From positions 62,001 to 126,000 of the forward strand of contig NZ_LRBG01000037.1 of assembly GCF_001580545.1 (NCBI RefSeq): DNA of 64,000 nt, given 5' to 3'. The notes beneath the pieces are model-generated. The model worked only from the letters and a program-made list of their open reading frames with translations, was not told the origin of the DNA and ran no database searches. Below, piece by piece: positions 17,569 to 24,841 of the stretch (positions are counted from its first letter, which is position 1; the number at the start of each line of letters is the position of its first letter). A program made the translations under genes and the position numbers. The stretch comes from Paraburkholderia monticola. GTDB lineage: Bacteria > Pseudomonadota > Gammaproteobacteria > Burkholderiales > Burkholderiaceae.

Positions 17569-17841
17569 ATGACCATTCCCACCATTGAATACAGAGGGCA
17601 CGAACTACGTGCGTACTCTCACCAGGAATTCCCCCTGCATCGTGACCCGTATGCCAAGGGTCCACGGCAGTTTTCGTCCGTCGTGCGAATAGACACTATT
17701 CCGTCCCGCGAGGTCAAGGCCCGGCGCTATGCAACGTTATTCGACTCGGGAAGTCCGACCACCTCGGGTGATGCCATCGAGCGCGCGATGCAATATGGCA
17801 AAGACATCGTCGATGGCAAGATTGAGCCGACCGGACTCTGA
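17569..17841 (+). CDS. Small protein of unknown function
   Basis: This 90-residue soluble protein starts MTIPTIEYRGHELRAYSHQE, with a beta-rich first half and a helical C-terminal part (DAIERAMQYGKDIVDGKIEP). GGAGCGCGTCATC precedes the ATG. It lies 37 nt upstream of the HicB gene in the same direction. It does not look like HicA: there is no short double-stranded RNA-binding fold with a Gly-Ser-His motif. No family was recognised with confidence. Confidence 0.6.
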   Translation: MTIPTIEYRGHELRAYSHQEFPLHRDPYAKGPRQFSSVVRIDTIPSREVKARRYATLFDSGSPTTSGDAIERAMQYGKDIVDGKIEPTGL

Positions 17842-17878
17842 CAGATCGAATGTCATGCAGCCCAAAGTGGAGCAGATC

Positions 17879-18292
17879 ATGCAATACCCGCTTTATGTGC
17901 GCCGCGATGGGACTGCCGGCTTTCGTGCCAGTTTTCCCGATCTTCCCAGAGCAGTTGTGCGCGGCCATTCGCTCGATGATTTGAAACGCAACGCGCAGGA
18001 GGTTGTCGAACTGATGTATGACCGCAGCGAACAGCTGATACCCGCTCCAACCTGCAGTACTTCGGAATTGCAATCGCTCGACATGGACGACGAGCAAGGA
18101 ATCTGGATGTTCATTGAGATCAATCTGACGCGGGTTACCTCGAAAGCCGTGAACGTTCAATTCAGTCTGCCCGAGAGTCTGCTGCAGAGAATCGATGCTG
18201 CAGCAAAAAAGCGGCACTCGACACGCTCTACGTTCTTTACGCTGGCTGCCGTACGCGAACTTGAAAACCTGGACGAAGGGCCATTGCTCTAG
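17879..18292 (+). CDS. HicB-type antitoxin-like protein, solitary
   Basis: This 137-residue protein has an N-terminal HicB fold (MQYPLYVRRDGTAGFRASFP, then DLPRAVVRGHSLDDLKRNAQ) and a C-terminal ribbon-helix-helix domain (AVNVQFSLPESLLQRIDAAA). In type II HicAB systems HicB neutralises the mRNase HicA and binds DNA through this second domain. No HicA-like gene lies directly before or after it, so it is probably an orphan regulator. The start at 17879 has GTGGAGCAGATC in front; an ATG 24 nt earlier is possible. The small genes on each side are on the same strand and may be co-transcribed. Confidence 0.8.
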   Translation: MQYPLYVRRDGTAGFRASFPDLPRAVVRGHSLDDLKRNAQEVVELMYDRSEQLIPAPTCSTSELQSLDMDDEQGIWMFIEINLTRVTSKAVNVQFSLPESLLQRIDAAAKKRHSTRSTFFTLAAVRELENLDEGPLL

Positions 18293-18332
18293 ACGATGGC
18301 TTCCTGGCAGATGTTCGCGGACAGGGAGGCTG

Positions 18333-18530
18333 ATGTCGCGCCACCAATTCGAAACAGACCTGACGCACCTCGAACAGATTATTCCGTTGCGGGTGCGCGG
18401 AAATCCGCCCGCGCTATCGTACTGGCGACGTCGCATTTCTTCGCTATCGACGCTGCAGGGTCTGCTACCCGATAGAAACAGGCGTGTAACCCGACTGCTC
18501 AATGTATTCGATGAAGTCGAGCGCGCTTGA
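18333..18530 (+). CDS. Small basic protein of unknown function
   Basis: This 65-residue protein begins MSRHQFETDLTHLEQIIPLR and ends LLNVFDEVERA, with an Arg-rich helical centre (LSYWRRRISSLSTLQGLL). A strong ribosome-binding site (ACAGGGAGGCTG) directly precedes the ATG, which supports real translation. It lies 40 nt after the HicB gene in the same direction. No family recognised. Confidence 0.55.
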   Translation: MSRHQFETDLTHLEQIIPLRVRGNPPALSYWRRRISSLSTLQGLLPDRNRRVTRLLNVFDEVERA

Positions 18531-18713
18531 TAGCAGGCAACGCCACCGCCCGACAGTCCCCTGGACGGAACGGGACGCGCTTACGCTCGGTCACAACGTC
18601 TTCAAATCGGGTAAGAGTCGCTCGAATTCCCCGCCTGTTCGCGGTTCAGCATCGCAGACATCTCCGATATAACGAAGGCCGTCGTGACGCCTGTCCAGTC
18701 TGCCCAGCGCGTA

Positions 18714-18881
18714 TCATTTCTGGAGCGGCAATCCCAATTGCTCGCGTAGCCGGTCCAATTCATGGTGTTCGTCCATCCAACGGATCTCCCGCTTGTACAG
18801 AAAGCTGCGCCTGTATCGCCACAGCGACACGCCGAACATCAGCGTCAGCCCGATCGCGATGCCCCACATTGCATACGTCAT
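18714..18881 (-). CDS. Single-pass small membrane protein
   Basis: This 55-residue protein has one N-terminal membrane segment (TYAMWGIAIGLTLMFGVSLW) followed by a basic cytoplasmic region (RYRRSFLYKREIRWMDEHH) and a Leu-rich tail (LDRLREQLGLPLQK). AAAGGATGAT precedes the ATG at 18881. The frame stays open upstream, but that part reads as non-coding. It may belong to one unit with the two microprotein genes at 18967-19262, all on the minus strand. Function unknown. Confidence 0.6.
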   Translation of the reverse strand: MTYAMWGIAIGLTLMFGVSLWRYRRSFLYKREIRWMDEHHELDRLREQLGLPLQK

Positions 18882-18966
18882 ATCATCCTTTTCAATCGGT
18901 TCACGCATTACCTCGGGCAACGGACCGTACGAGCCACGGACGGGATTGGAGAAATTGAAACCACAA

Positions 18967-19155
18967 TCAGCTTTGCGCACACACGCCCGAGTAGCGCCAT
19001 TTAGTGGCGTTGGAGTCGACCGTGGCATAACTGACGCGTCTTTTCTCTGCTCTCGGAGCATCCGCTGTATCGAGCAGATGAGTGCCCGTCCCGATGGCAA
19101 AAACGCCGCTGGACCAGCCTTGAATCCATAGACGCACCTGGCAGTGCGATATCAC
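18967..19155 (-). CDS. Microprotein with C-terminal NAxKWRY motif (copy 2)
   Basis: This 62-residue frame starts with a GTG that overlaps the stop of the upstream 36-codon gene (GTGA), a coupling geometry. Its C-terminus, TVDSNATKWRYSGVCAQS, shares D-x-N-A-x-K-W-R-Y with the microprotein at 14671-14838. The first half (IQGWSSGVFAIGTG) is weakly hydrophobic. The shared tail is the main reason to accept it as a gene. No known family recognised. Confidence 0.45.
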   Translation of the reverse strand: MISHCQVRLWIQGWSSGVFAIGTGTHLLDTADAPRAEKRRVSYATVDSNATKWRYSGVCAQS

Positions 19156-19262
19156 TGACGCTTCGAAGCCTCCTTTTTCAACTTCTTCGCGTCTTTCTTT
19201 TCCTTCGGCGTTTTGGTGGCGACTTTCTTCTCTGTCTTCCTGGCGTCGTGAGCTTTGCTCAT
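19152..19262 (-). CDS. 36-residue Lys-rich microprotein
   Basis: A 37-codon frame with an AAAGGGAG ribosome-binding site reads MSKAHDARKTEKKVATKTPK and then continues Lys-rich to KKEASKRQ before a TGA at 19152-19154. About 40% of its residues are lysine, and it has no hydrophobic stretch. It is the first of a possible run of small minus-strand genes (19262 down to 18714). The composition resembles small histone-like or ribosome-associated basic peptides, but that is inference. Confidence 0.5.
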   Translation of the reverse strand: MSKAHDARKTEKKVATKTPKEKKDAKKLKKEASKRQ

Positions 19263-19634
19263 GATGGACTCCCTTTATGTAGAACTCTCACAGAGGACGA
19301 CGCGATGCCAATTGCTACGCAGGCATGCGTCGATTCAAAAATATTTCGAGGCGCTTGCAACCAGCGTTGGGTATCTAACGACTACCCTCGTCTGGACGCT
19401 AAGGATGCCGCGGTATGAGCCGAAACTGGTCCCGGAGAGCATCTATACGAGCAAGCGCAACGGGCTCGCATGGCCGTCGGCCGCCGCGAAGGTCCTGGCT
19501 GGTGGACGAGCCAGGAACGACGTAGCGGTCAAGGAAGAGGCGTCCCCGGGGCGCCGAGTCGGATCGTTTTCTACGGCGGCCGATCGAATAAGAAAGCGGC
19601 CGTCCTGAGCGACATTGTCGCTAACAGTTAGTCT
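19263..19634. other. Intergenic stretch without convincing genes
   Basis: About 370 nt between two minus-strand genes. A plus-strand frame from an ATG at 19405 runs 67 codons to 19608 (MPRYEPKLVPESIYTSKRNG...), but its ribosome-binding site is poor and its composition weak, so I do not call it. The promoter for the microprotein genes should lie near 19263-19330. Confidence 0.3.
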
Positions 19635-19952
19635 CTAGTGTCGGGGCCCCTTCATCCCCTCTGCTTCCATCGCAGCATTGCGCTCCTCGCTTGCCTCGAT
19701 GGGTTCCATCGTTTCGTCGACGGACGCTGTCGCGCGTTCCGTGGCTGACCTCGTTTCGTTGACATCTGCACCGACCCCTGCGTCGTCGTCAGCCGGGGGC
19801 TCAAGCATGTCTTCAAGCACAGCTTCCAGCTCTGGCGTGTTCCACGGCGCGCCACGCTGTTTTTTCCTTTTTATATAGTGCCTGACTTCTGCATCCTGCT
19901 CGGGAGTCAATGGAAGGCCGTGAAAGGTGCTCTGAGGGGTAGCGTCAACCAT
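19635..19952 (-). CDS. Small acidic protein of unknown function
   Basis: This 105-residue protein starts MVDATPQSTFHGLPLTPEQD. Its structured-looking N-terminal part contains VRHYIKRKKQRGAPWNTPEL, and it ends in a long acidic, Ala/Glu-rich tail (DVNETRSATERATASVDETM). CGGGAGCAGTACC precedes the ATG at 19952; further in-frame starts upstream read as non-coding. The tail is probably disordered. No family recognised, and no functional link to neighbours. Confidence 0.6.
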   Translation of the reverse strand: MVDATPQSTFHGLPLTPEQDAEVRHYIKRKKQRGAPWNTPELEAVLEDMLEPPADDDAGVGADVNETRSATERATASVDETMEPIEASEERNAAMEAEGMKGPRH

Positions 19953-20301
19953 GGTACTGCTCCCGGAATTTGTCCTATTTTCAGTGTAGTCCTGTTTTGC
20001 ACGGAAATCGCTAACTATCGGTCCGTTCATCGAGCAATCTTCCGCTCGCCTCCAGTGTCCGGCAAGTGGACGGCGACCGTGCTGCCGAGCGGGTCCCGGG
20101 TAGCAACGCGACACTGCAATATTCCATCAGCACTAATCCAATCAATCCGGTTTTTTAAATTTCAAAAGACGGAGTTTTCTATGTCCTGCGTGCGGAGAAG
20201 TTTGTCTACCGGCTGCCCGGTACCCTGTATCAAGTCAGACCGATCGGTTTGTCCATACGCTTCAGTGGGTTATACCGTTCTCTCATTGCAGATACAGGGT
20301 T
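19953..20301. other. Intergenic stretch, partly AT-rich
   Basis: About 350 nt with no gene I can support. GC content drops around 20130-20180 (for example TCCGGTTTTTTAAATTTC). It borders the truncated end of the NRAMP relic and may mark the junction left by the event that cut that gene. Confidence 0.3.
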
Positions 20302-20725
20302 TTAATTGACGCGTATGGCGACGACCGTCGTGATGTACGCGCTTTTCCATGACCGATGCGGAATAAAGGTACGAACCAGCACGGTCTGCCACGGGATCTG
20401 CACGACAAACACCGTGGCCACATACGCAAATAGCGCGGGCGTCAGCCACTTGAGTACGCGCAAGTAGACGCGATAGGGAATGAAGAGCTGCAGCAGCACG
20501 GAAACCAACGCAAATGCAACGGTATAAATGTGCACGGGACCGCCGATCACCAGGTTGACCGCTGCCCCAATCGCCGTGAGGTCGGCCGCGATGTTGATCG
20601 TATTGGTGATGAGAAGCAGGACGACGGAACCGTAGAGCAGCCACGCGGGATAGTGAGGCCTGGTGTTGGTCGCAAGACCGTGGCCGCTCACGCGTGCGGG
20701 CCGCGCGCTGTTACCAATTTGTCGT
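20302..20725 (-). pseudogene. NRAMP-family divalent metal transporter relic
   Basis: The minus-strand frame keeps an unmistakable NRAMP middle segment: ARVSGHGLATN, HYPAWLLYGSVVLLLITNTI, NIAADLTAIGAAVNLVIGGP, LFIPYRVYLRVLKWLTPALF and VATVFVVQIPWQTVLVRTF. An intact NRAMP transporter has over 400 residues and 11 or so membrane segments. Here the N-terminal segments with the metal-binding DPGN motif are missing, and the frame stops right after SAYITTVVAIRVN, before the next helices. About one third of the gene remains, so no transporter can be made. The 5' end now abuts the promoter of the CopG gene. Confidence 0.8.
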
Positions 20726-20769
20726 TGACCGCATCCAATAACCAGCCTATAACCATCCATATGGATGGT
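20725..20769 (+). promoter_or_regulatory. Sigma70-type promoter with 18-bp palindromic operator for the CopG/PHB depolymerase unit
   Basis: TTGACC (20725-20730) and TATAAC (20748-20753) are separated by exactly 17 nt, a near-consensus promoter. A perfect 18-bp palindrome, ACCATCCATATGGATGGT (20752-20769), overlaps the end of the -10 element and the expected transcription start. Its position, 24 nt before the CopG start codon, is typical of an autoregulatory ribbon-helix-helix operator. Assignment to the CopG protein is inference. Confidence 0.65.
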
Positions 20770-20792
20770 AAACAGATGGGACAACAACCGTA

Positions 20793-21218
20793 ATGGCAAA
20801 AGACACAACCTCCGAGGCAGCACGTTCCCGAGGCGGTGAAACCGAAAAAATCACGATCAATCTGGGTCCAGTTGATCTGGGCCAGATCGACCTGCTCGTG
20901 GAAGAAGGTTTCTATTCGAACCGTACGGATCTGATCCGCACGGCAATCCGCAACCAGTTGTCGGTTCACGCGCTGGTCGTCAACGAGACAGTCACGCGCC
21001 GCGAACTGGTGCTGGGCCTCCAGCATTTTTCGAAGCGGGATCTTGAAGCGGTACGCGCGGCAAACGAACGGCTCAACATCCAGGTACTCGGGTTGGCCAG
21101 CATCGCCACCGACGTCTCGCCGGAACTCGCCCTCGCCACGATCGAGTCGATCCTCGTACGCGGCGCGTTGCACGCATCGGCCGCCGTCAAGGCGGCGCTC
21201 GCGGATCGCATCCGGTAG
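20793..21218 (+). CDS. CopG family (ribbon-helix-helix) transcriptional regulator
   Basis: This 141-residue protein has an N-terminal ribbon-helix-helix (EKITINLGPVDLGQIDLLVE, then EGFYSNRTDLIRTAIRNQL) and a longer C-terminal region with helices (HFSKRDLEAVRAANERLNIQ). RHH proteins bind DNA as dimers of dimers. It is the first gene of a unit with the PHB depolymerase gene 35 nt downstream, a pairing common in Burkholderiaceae, so it probably controls that esterase. A promoter with a palindrome lies directly upstream. Confidence 0.82.
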   Translation: MAKDTTSEAARSRGGETEKITINLGPVDLGQIDLLVEEGFYSNRTDLIRTAIRNQLSVHALVVNETVTRRELVLGLQHFSKRDLEAVRAANERLNIQVLGLASIATDVSPELALATIESILVRGALHASAAVKAALADRIR

Positions 21219-21253
21219 CGCCGCGGGCTCGAACCCTATCAACAGGAAACCCA

Positions 21254-22354
21254 ATGAAACTCAATGAAGGCTTTCTCGATTCGATGAAAGAAGCGTTCGC
21301 GCGCTTTCGCGAAGGCGACGCCGCCGCCGCGACAGATGCGGTTCAGCGTGCGTTGCGCGGCGAGGCCGCGAACGCCGCTTCGACAGCGCGTGAATTCACG
21401 GATGTGGAGTCAACGCCGGTACACGTCGCCGAACGCGCAGAGCCTGTTCACCGCGCGCGCCCCCGCCCGGCAAAATCTCAGCCGGAAGATTGCGGACACT
21501 TCAGCATGCGCAGCTACGCGAACGCCGCCGGCCAGCGCAACTACAAGCTGTACGTACCGAAGGGTTATACCGATGAGCCTGTGCCGCTCATCGTCATGCT
21601 GCATGGCTGCACCCAGGACGCGGACGACTTCGCCGCCGGTACGCAGATGAACGCGCTCGCCGACAGCCACAAGTGCCTCGTCGTCTATCCGATCCAGCCA
21701 CAAGGCGCGAATCCGTCTAAATGCTGGAACTGGTTCAAGCGTGTCGATCAGACACGCGAGAAGGGCGAGCCCTCGCTGATTGCAGGCATTACTCGCGAGG
21801 TGATGGCGACCCACCGTGTGGATCGGAACCGCGTGTACATCGCTGGGTTATCGGCGGGTGGCGCGATGGCTGCGGTCATGGCGCAAAACTATCCGGACCT
21901 GTACGCCGCGGCGGGCATCCATTCTGGCCTCGCCGCCGGATGCGCGCACGATTTGCCTTCCGCGCTCGCGGCTATGCGCGGAGGTAAGCGTCGCGCAGAC
22001 GCGCGTTTCGTTGAACCGCCCAGGTGCCCGCTGATCGTGTTCCATGGCGACGCGGATACGACCGTCCACTACACGAACGCAGGCGACCTGGTACGCGCGT
22101 TCACCGAAGACACTTCGGCGCGTGGCCAGCCGTCGAGCGGGATCGCCGCCGGGCGCAAGCACACCGTCCGGCGATTGACATCAGCCGACGGGGTGCCTGC
22201 GGAACTCTGGACCATCCATGGGGCGCCGCATGCATGGTCGGGCGGCAATCCGCGGGGCTCTTACACCGATCCTTCCGGACCGGACGCGAGCGCGGAAATG
22301 TTGCGCTTCTTCCTTGCGCATTCGCGCCCTGGCGGGGTGACTGATTCTGAATAA
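21254..22354 (+). CDS. PHB depolymerase family esterase
   Basis: This 366-residue alpha/beta hydrolase has an N-terminal helical extension of about 80 residues (MKLNEGFLDSMKEAFARF) like that in phasin-associated depolymerases. The catalytic domain contains the oxyanion-hole motif LIVMLHGCTQDADDF, lipase box GLSAGG with nucleophile S200, an acid residue in FHGDADTTVHY (D266 or D268) and H326 in HGAPHAW. It hydrolyses polyhydroxybutyrate-type polyesters or related esters. No Sec signal peptide is visible. It has an AACAGGAAACCC ribosome-binding site and is the second gene of the CopG unit. Confidence 0.88.
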   Translation: MKLNEGFLDSMKEAFARFREGDAAAATDAVQRALRGEAANAASTAREFTDVESTPVHVAERAEPVHRARPRPAKSQPEDCGHFSMRSYANAAGQRNYKLYVPKGYTDEPVPLIVMLHGCTQDADDFAAGTQMNALADSHKCLVVYPIQPQGANPSKCWNWFKRVDQTREKGEPSLIAGITREVMATHRVDRNRVYIAGLSAGGAMAAVMAQNYPDLYAAAGIHSGLAAGCAHDLPSALAAMRGGKRRADARFVEPPRCPLIVFHGDADTTVHYTNAGDLVRAFTEDTSARGQPSSGIAAGRKHTVRRLTSADGVPAELWTIHGAPHAWSGGNPRGSYTDPSGPDASAEMLRFFLAHSRPGGVTDSE

Positions 22355-22506
22355 ACGCTCGTTGGCGACCGGATGTCACATCCAGACAGCTTACGGCGCT
22401 CTATAGTTGACACGTCATTGATAGAGACCGGTTTCTCGCGCCAGTTCAGACCTGGCGCAGATTTCGATTAAAAACTCAGCTGTCAGATCAGGAATAAGGA
22501 AGTGCC

Positions 22507-22689
22507 ATGAGCAGCATCCCCAAATTCACGTCTAGTGTTCAGGGGACGTTGGGAAGCGTCGAAACGAAAGTTGACGATGTCGAGGATTCCACCTCCTGGC
22601 TAAAGCGAGCCAGGCAGATGCTGGATGAAGGTCTGATTAGCGACACCGAATTCGAGACGATCAAGGCTCGTATAATCAGCCAAATTTAA
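22507..22689 (+). CDS. SHOCT domain small protein
   Basis: This 60-residue protein ends in a SHOCT-type helical hairpin (SWLKRARQMLDEGLISDTEF, then ETIKARIISQI), the pattern Leu-x-x-Leu-Asp-x-Gly-x-Ile-(S/T)-x-x-Glu-Phe. SHOCT motifs are thought to mediate oligomerisation. ATAAGGAAGTGCC gives a good ribosome-binding site. It is monocistronic between the PHB depolymerase and the DUF4410 lipoprotein. Confidence 0.75.
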   Translation: MSSIPKFTSSVQGTLGSVETKVDDVEDSTSWLKRARQMLDEGLISDTEFETIKARIISQI

Positions 22690-22988
22690 TTTCATCGATG
22701 GCATTCGGCGATCTGGAAGTTTTGCTTCCGCACAACACAAACTCAAAGGCTCGGCCGATCCACATTCAAGCTCCCCGCCCTGCGCGTCCCCAATGGGCGG
22801 GGCATGCACTGCGCCATTCCTGACGAGTCGTCACCTGGCCGCAAACGACTACGAGTTCACCACAGGTATTTGTCCGGATCATCGCGACTTCGCTTAGCGG
22901 CGAATGGTGCTCAAGTTTGACGACCTCATGCCGACAAAGAGTCTGTCATTCCATTCGACAAATCGGTTTCATCACCCGGAACACCCAC
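22690..22988. terminator. Intergenic region with a GC-rich hairpin, possible terminator
   Basis: CCCCGCCC (22773-22780) and GGGCGGGG (22795-22802) form a perfect 8-bp stem with a 14-nt loop, 84 nt after the SHOCT gene. No T-run follows, so termination is only possible, not shown. No gene was recognised elsewhere in this ~300-nt stretch. Confidence 0.35.
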
Positions 22989-23552
22989 ATGCAGAAACGA
23001 TTACTCCCGATTCTTATTGTCAGCGCAAGCACCGCTCTTTTCGGCGGATGCGCCGCCACGCTGCAGACCCAAGACAATCCGTCGTCGGGCGAAAGGACCT
23101 CACACGCCGGCATCGTCGTGCCGCCTGCTTCGACCCATACGGTTGTCCTGCGCATGACCGGATCGAAGGTAGCGACGACCTCGTCGGACTGGCCGCGGGT
23201 GCAGACGGAATGGCGGGAAGCCATGCAAGGCGCCTCGAACCCGGCAGGACTGACCTTCATCGATGAAACCGCGGGAATGGCAACCCAGAGCGGCGCCGGC
23301 ACCGTCGTTGACGTCTATGTCGACGATTATCACTTCGTCTCGCAAGGTGCACGGATCGCATTTGGCATCATGACGGGCAATGCCTTCATGCAAGCCAAGG
23401 TGACTTTCCGCGATCTGCAGACTGACCAGGTATTCGGGGAGCGCGCCTACAACACCAAGTCTTCGGCATGGGAAGGCATCTTCGCACCGACTACCGACAG
23501 GCAGACCCGCGCCATCGTGGCCGATGTCGTCAAGCAGATCAATCCACGCTAA
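22989..23552 (+). CDS. DUF4410 family lipoprotein
   Basis: This 187-residue protein has a lipoprotein signal peptide (MQKRLLPILIVSASTALFGG followed by Cys21). The body contains DWPRVQTEWREAM, AGTVVDVYVDDYHFVSQGAR, QAKVTFRDLQTDQVFGERAY and a final helix ending VKQINPR, the pattern of DUF4410 envelope lipoproteins. It is predicted to be anchored in the outer or inner membrane facing the periplasm. Function of the family is unknown. It is a single gene. Confidence 0.78.
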   Translation: MQKRLLPILIVSASTALFGGCAATLQTQDNPSSGERTSHAGIVVPPASTHTVVLRMTGSKVATTSSDWPRVQTEWREAMQGASNPAGLTFIDETAGMATQSGAGTVVDVYVDDYHFVSQGARIAFGIMTGNAFMQAKVTFRDLQTDQVFGERAYNTKSSAWEGIFAPTTDRQTRAIVADVVKQINPR

Positions 23553-23682
23553 CTCATCGCGTAACTACCGGCCTCGGGACAAGCCGGCGTCGTCGACTCG
23601 CAAGCTCCTGCCGTTTTCCTTGTCCCACTTTGCTGAACGGCAGGTTGCTGGCCGCATGTCGCCCACTGCAACAGCCGGGCTG

Positions 23683-24621
23683 TCACAACCGCTCAATCAA
23701 CCGCCGATCCCCCAACTCACAATATTCATGACACGCCGCCCGCGCCGCATTCGCCGCGCCGTGCACAAAAAGCGGCGCGTCCGCACGCCGGGACATCGAC
23801 ACCACAATGGACGGCGGCGAAGGCTGCAACGGCAGTTCCACCACCTCCCCGCGCGCGATCAAATGATCGACGAACAACCGCGGAATCGCCGCCACCCCGA
23901 AGCCGTCACGCACCAGCTGCACGATCACCGAAATCGACGGTGACCCGGTGATGCGCGTATCCGCGAGCGGCACGCCGTTGGCGAGCGCGAGCTTGCTGAC
24001 GATGTCCTCCAGCGCGCGATGCGGTGCCGTCCCGCGCCCGAATGTCAGGATCGGATGACGCAGCACGCGTTTCGCGAGTCCGCTGCGCGAAAGCGGCAGC
24101 AGCCCCACGCGCGCAACCCAGTGCACCGGATAGTTCGCCAGCGCATCGCAGACCACGGATTCCTCGTCGCTGCCTTCCACTCGGATGATCAGATCGAGTT
24201 CGCCCGCCATCAAACGCCGCTGCAACACCACACTCACATCCACCGCAAGCTCCACTTCGAGCTGCGGAAAATCGTTCGAGAGTCGTCGCATGTAATCGGC
24301 GAGCCAGCTATGCACCACGGTCTCGATCACGCCGAGCCGCAGTTTGCCGCGCATCGCACCTTCATGCGAGGCGGAGGCGGCGGCCTGCAACTGACGCGTC
24401 GCCTCGACCACCGCTTTGGCGTAGCCAAGCAGATATTCGCCGTTCGGCGTGAGCCGGAATTCACGACTCTCGCGATCGACGAGCACCGTATGCAATTCGT
24501 CTTCCAGGGCCTTCAGACGTTGCGAGATCGCGGCAGGCGTAGCGTGCAGCGCCGTCGCCGTGGTCCGGAAGCTGCGCAGCTTGGCGAGCGTGACGAAGGT
24601 TTCGAGAAAGCGTGTGTTCAT
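23683..24621 (-). CDS. LysR family transcriptional regulator
   Basis: This 312-residue protein has a typical LysR winged helix-turn-helix (MNTRFLETFVTLAKLRSFRT, then ATPAAISQRLKALEDELHTV) and a substrate-binding domain from about residue 92 (KLRLGVIETVVHSWLADYMR, ITGSPSISVIVQLVRDGFGV). It is transcribed divergently from the DUF1445/MFS/5-oxoprolinase genes, the standard arrangement for a LysR activator and its target operon. The effector is likely an intermediate of that pathway (inference). Confidence 0.9.
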   Translation of the reverse strand: MNTRFLETFVTLAKLRSFRTTATALHATPAAISQRLKALEDELHTVLVDRESREFRLTPNGEYLLGYAKAVVEATRQLQAAASASHEGAMRGKLRLGVIETVVHSWLADYMRRLSNDFPQLEVELAVDVSVVLQRRLMAGELDLIIRVEGSDEESVVCDALANYPVHWVARVGLLPLSRSGLAKRVLRHPILTFGRGTAPHRALEDIVSKLALANGVPLADTRITGSPSISVIVQLVRDGFGVAAIPRLFVDHLIARGEVVELPLQPSPPSIVVSMSRRADAPLFVHGAANAARAACHEYCELGDRRLIERL

Positions 24622-24841
24622 AGCCCAAAGACAGGTGAGGCTAACGGGTCAGACCGCTCCAAAAAACTCAACGTGATCGGGGAAAACCCGCGATTTCGTT
24701 AAGAAATTCTATCCATCAGGCGCAAAGAAAACTAGTTGGCGTAAAAAAATCTTCTTTTCTATGCTTCGCCTGACGGTGACAAAACGCATCGCCGCCACCG
24801 CCGATCAACCGACGCAAACCCGCCCGAGCACCGCTGACACC
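24622..24841. promoter_or_regulatory. Divergent control region between LysR gene and 5-oxoproline cluster
   Basis: About 220 nt shared by divergent promoters. An AT-richer core at 24690-24760 contains the short palindrome AGAAATTCT (24702-24710) inside TTCGTTAAGAAATTCTATCC, compatible with a LysR T-N11-A site. An in-frame ATG at 24761 is an alternative start for the hydro-lyase. Confidence 0.4.

Noticed and set aside
17569..17841. HicA toxin for the HicB gene
   Set aside because: The 90-residue protein has no HicA-like length, fold pattern or conserved His motif.
19405..19608. 67-codon plus-strand frame (MPRYEPKLVPES...)
   Set aside because: Poor ribosome-binding site, weak codon use and no partner gene; left as intergenic.
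22773..22802. GC-rich 8-bp hairpin as a firm intrinsic terminator
   Set aside because: There is no following T-run and the loop is long; kept only as a possible terminator.
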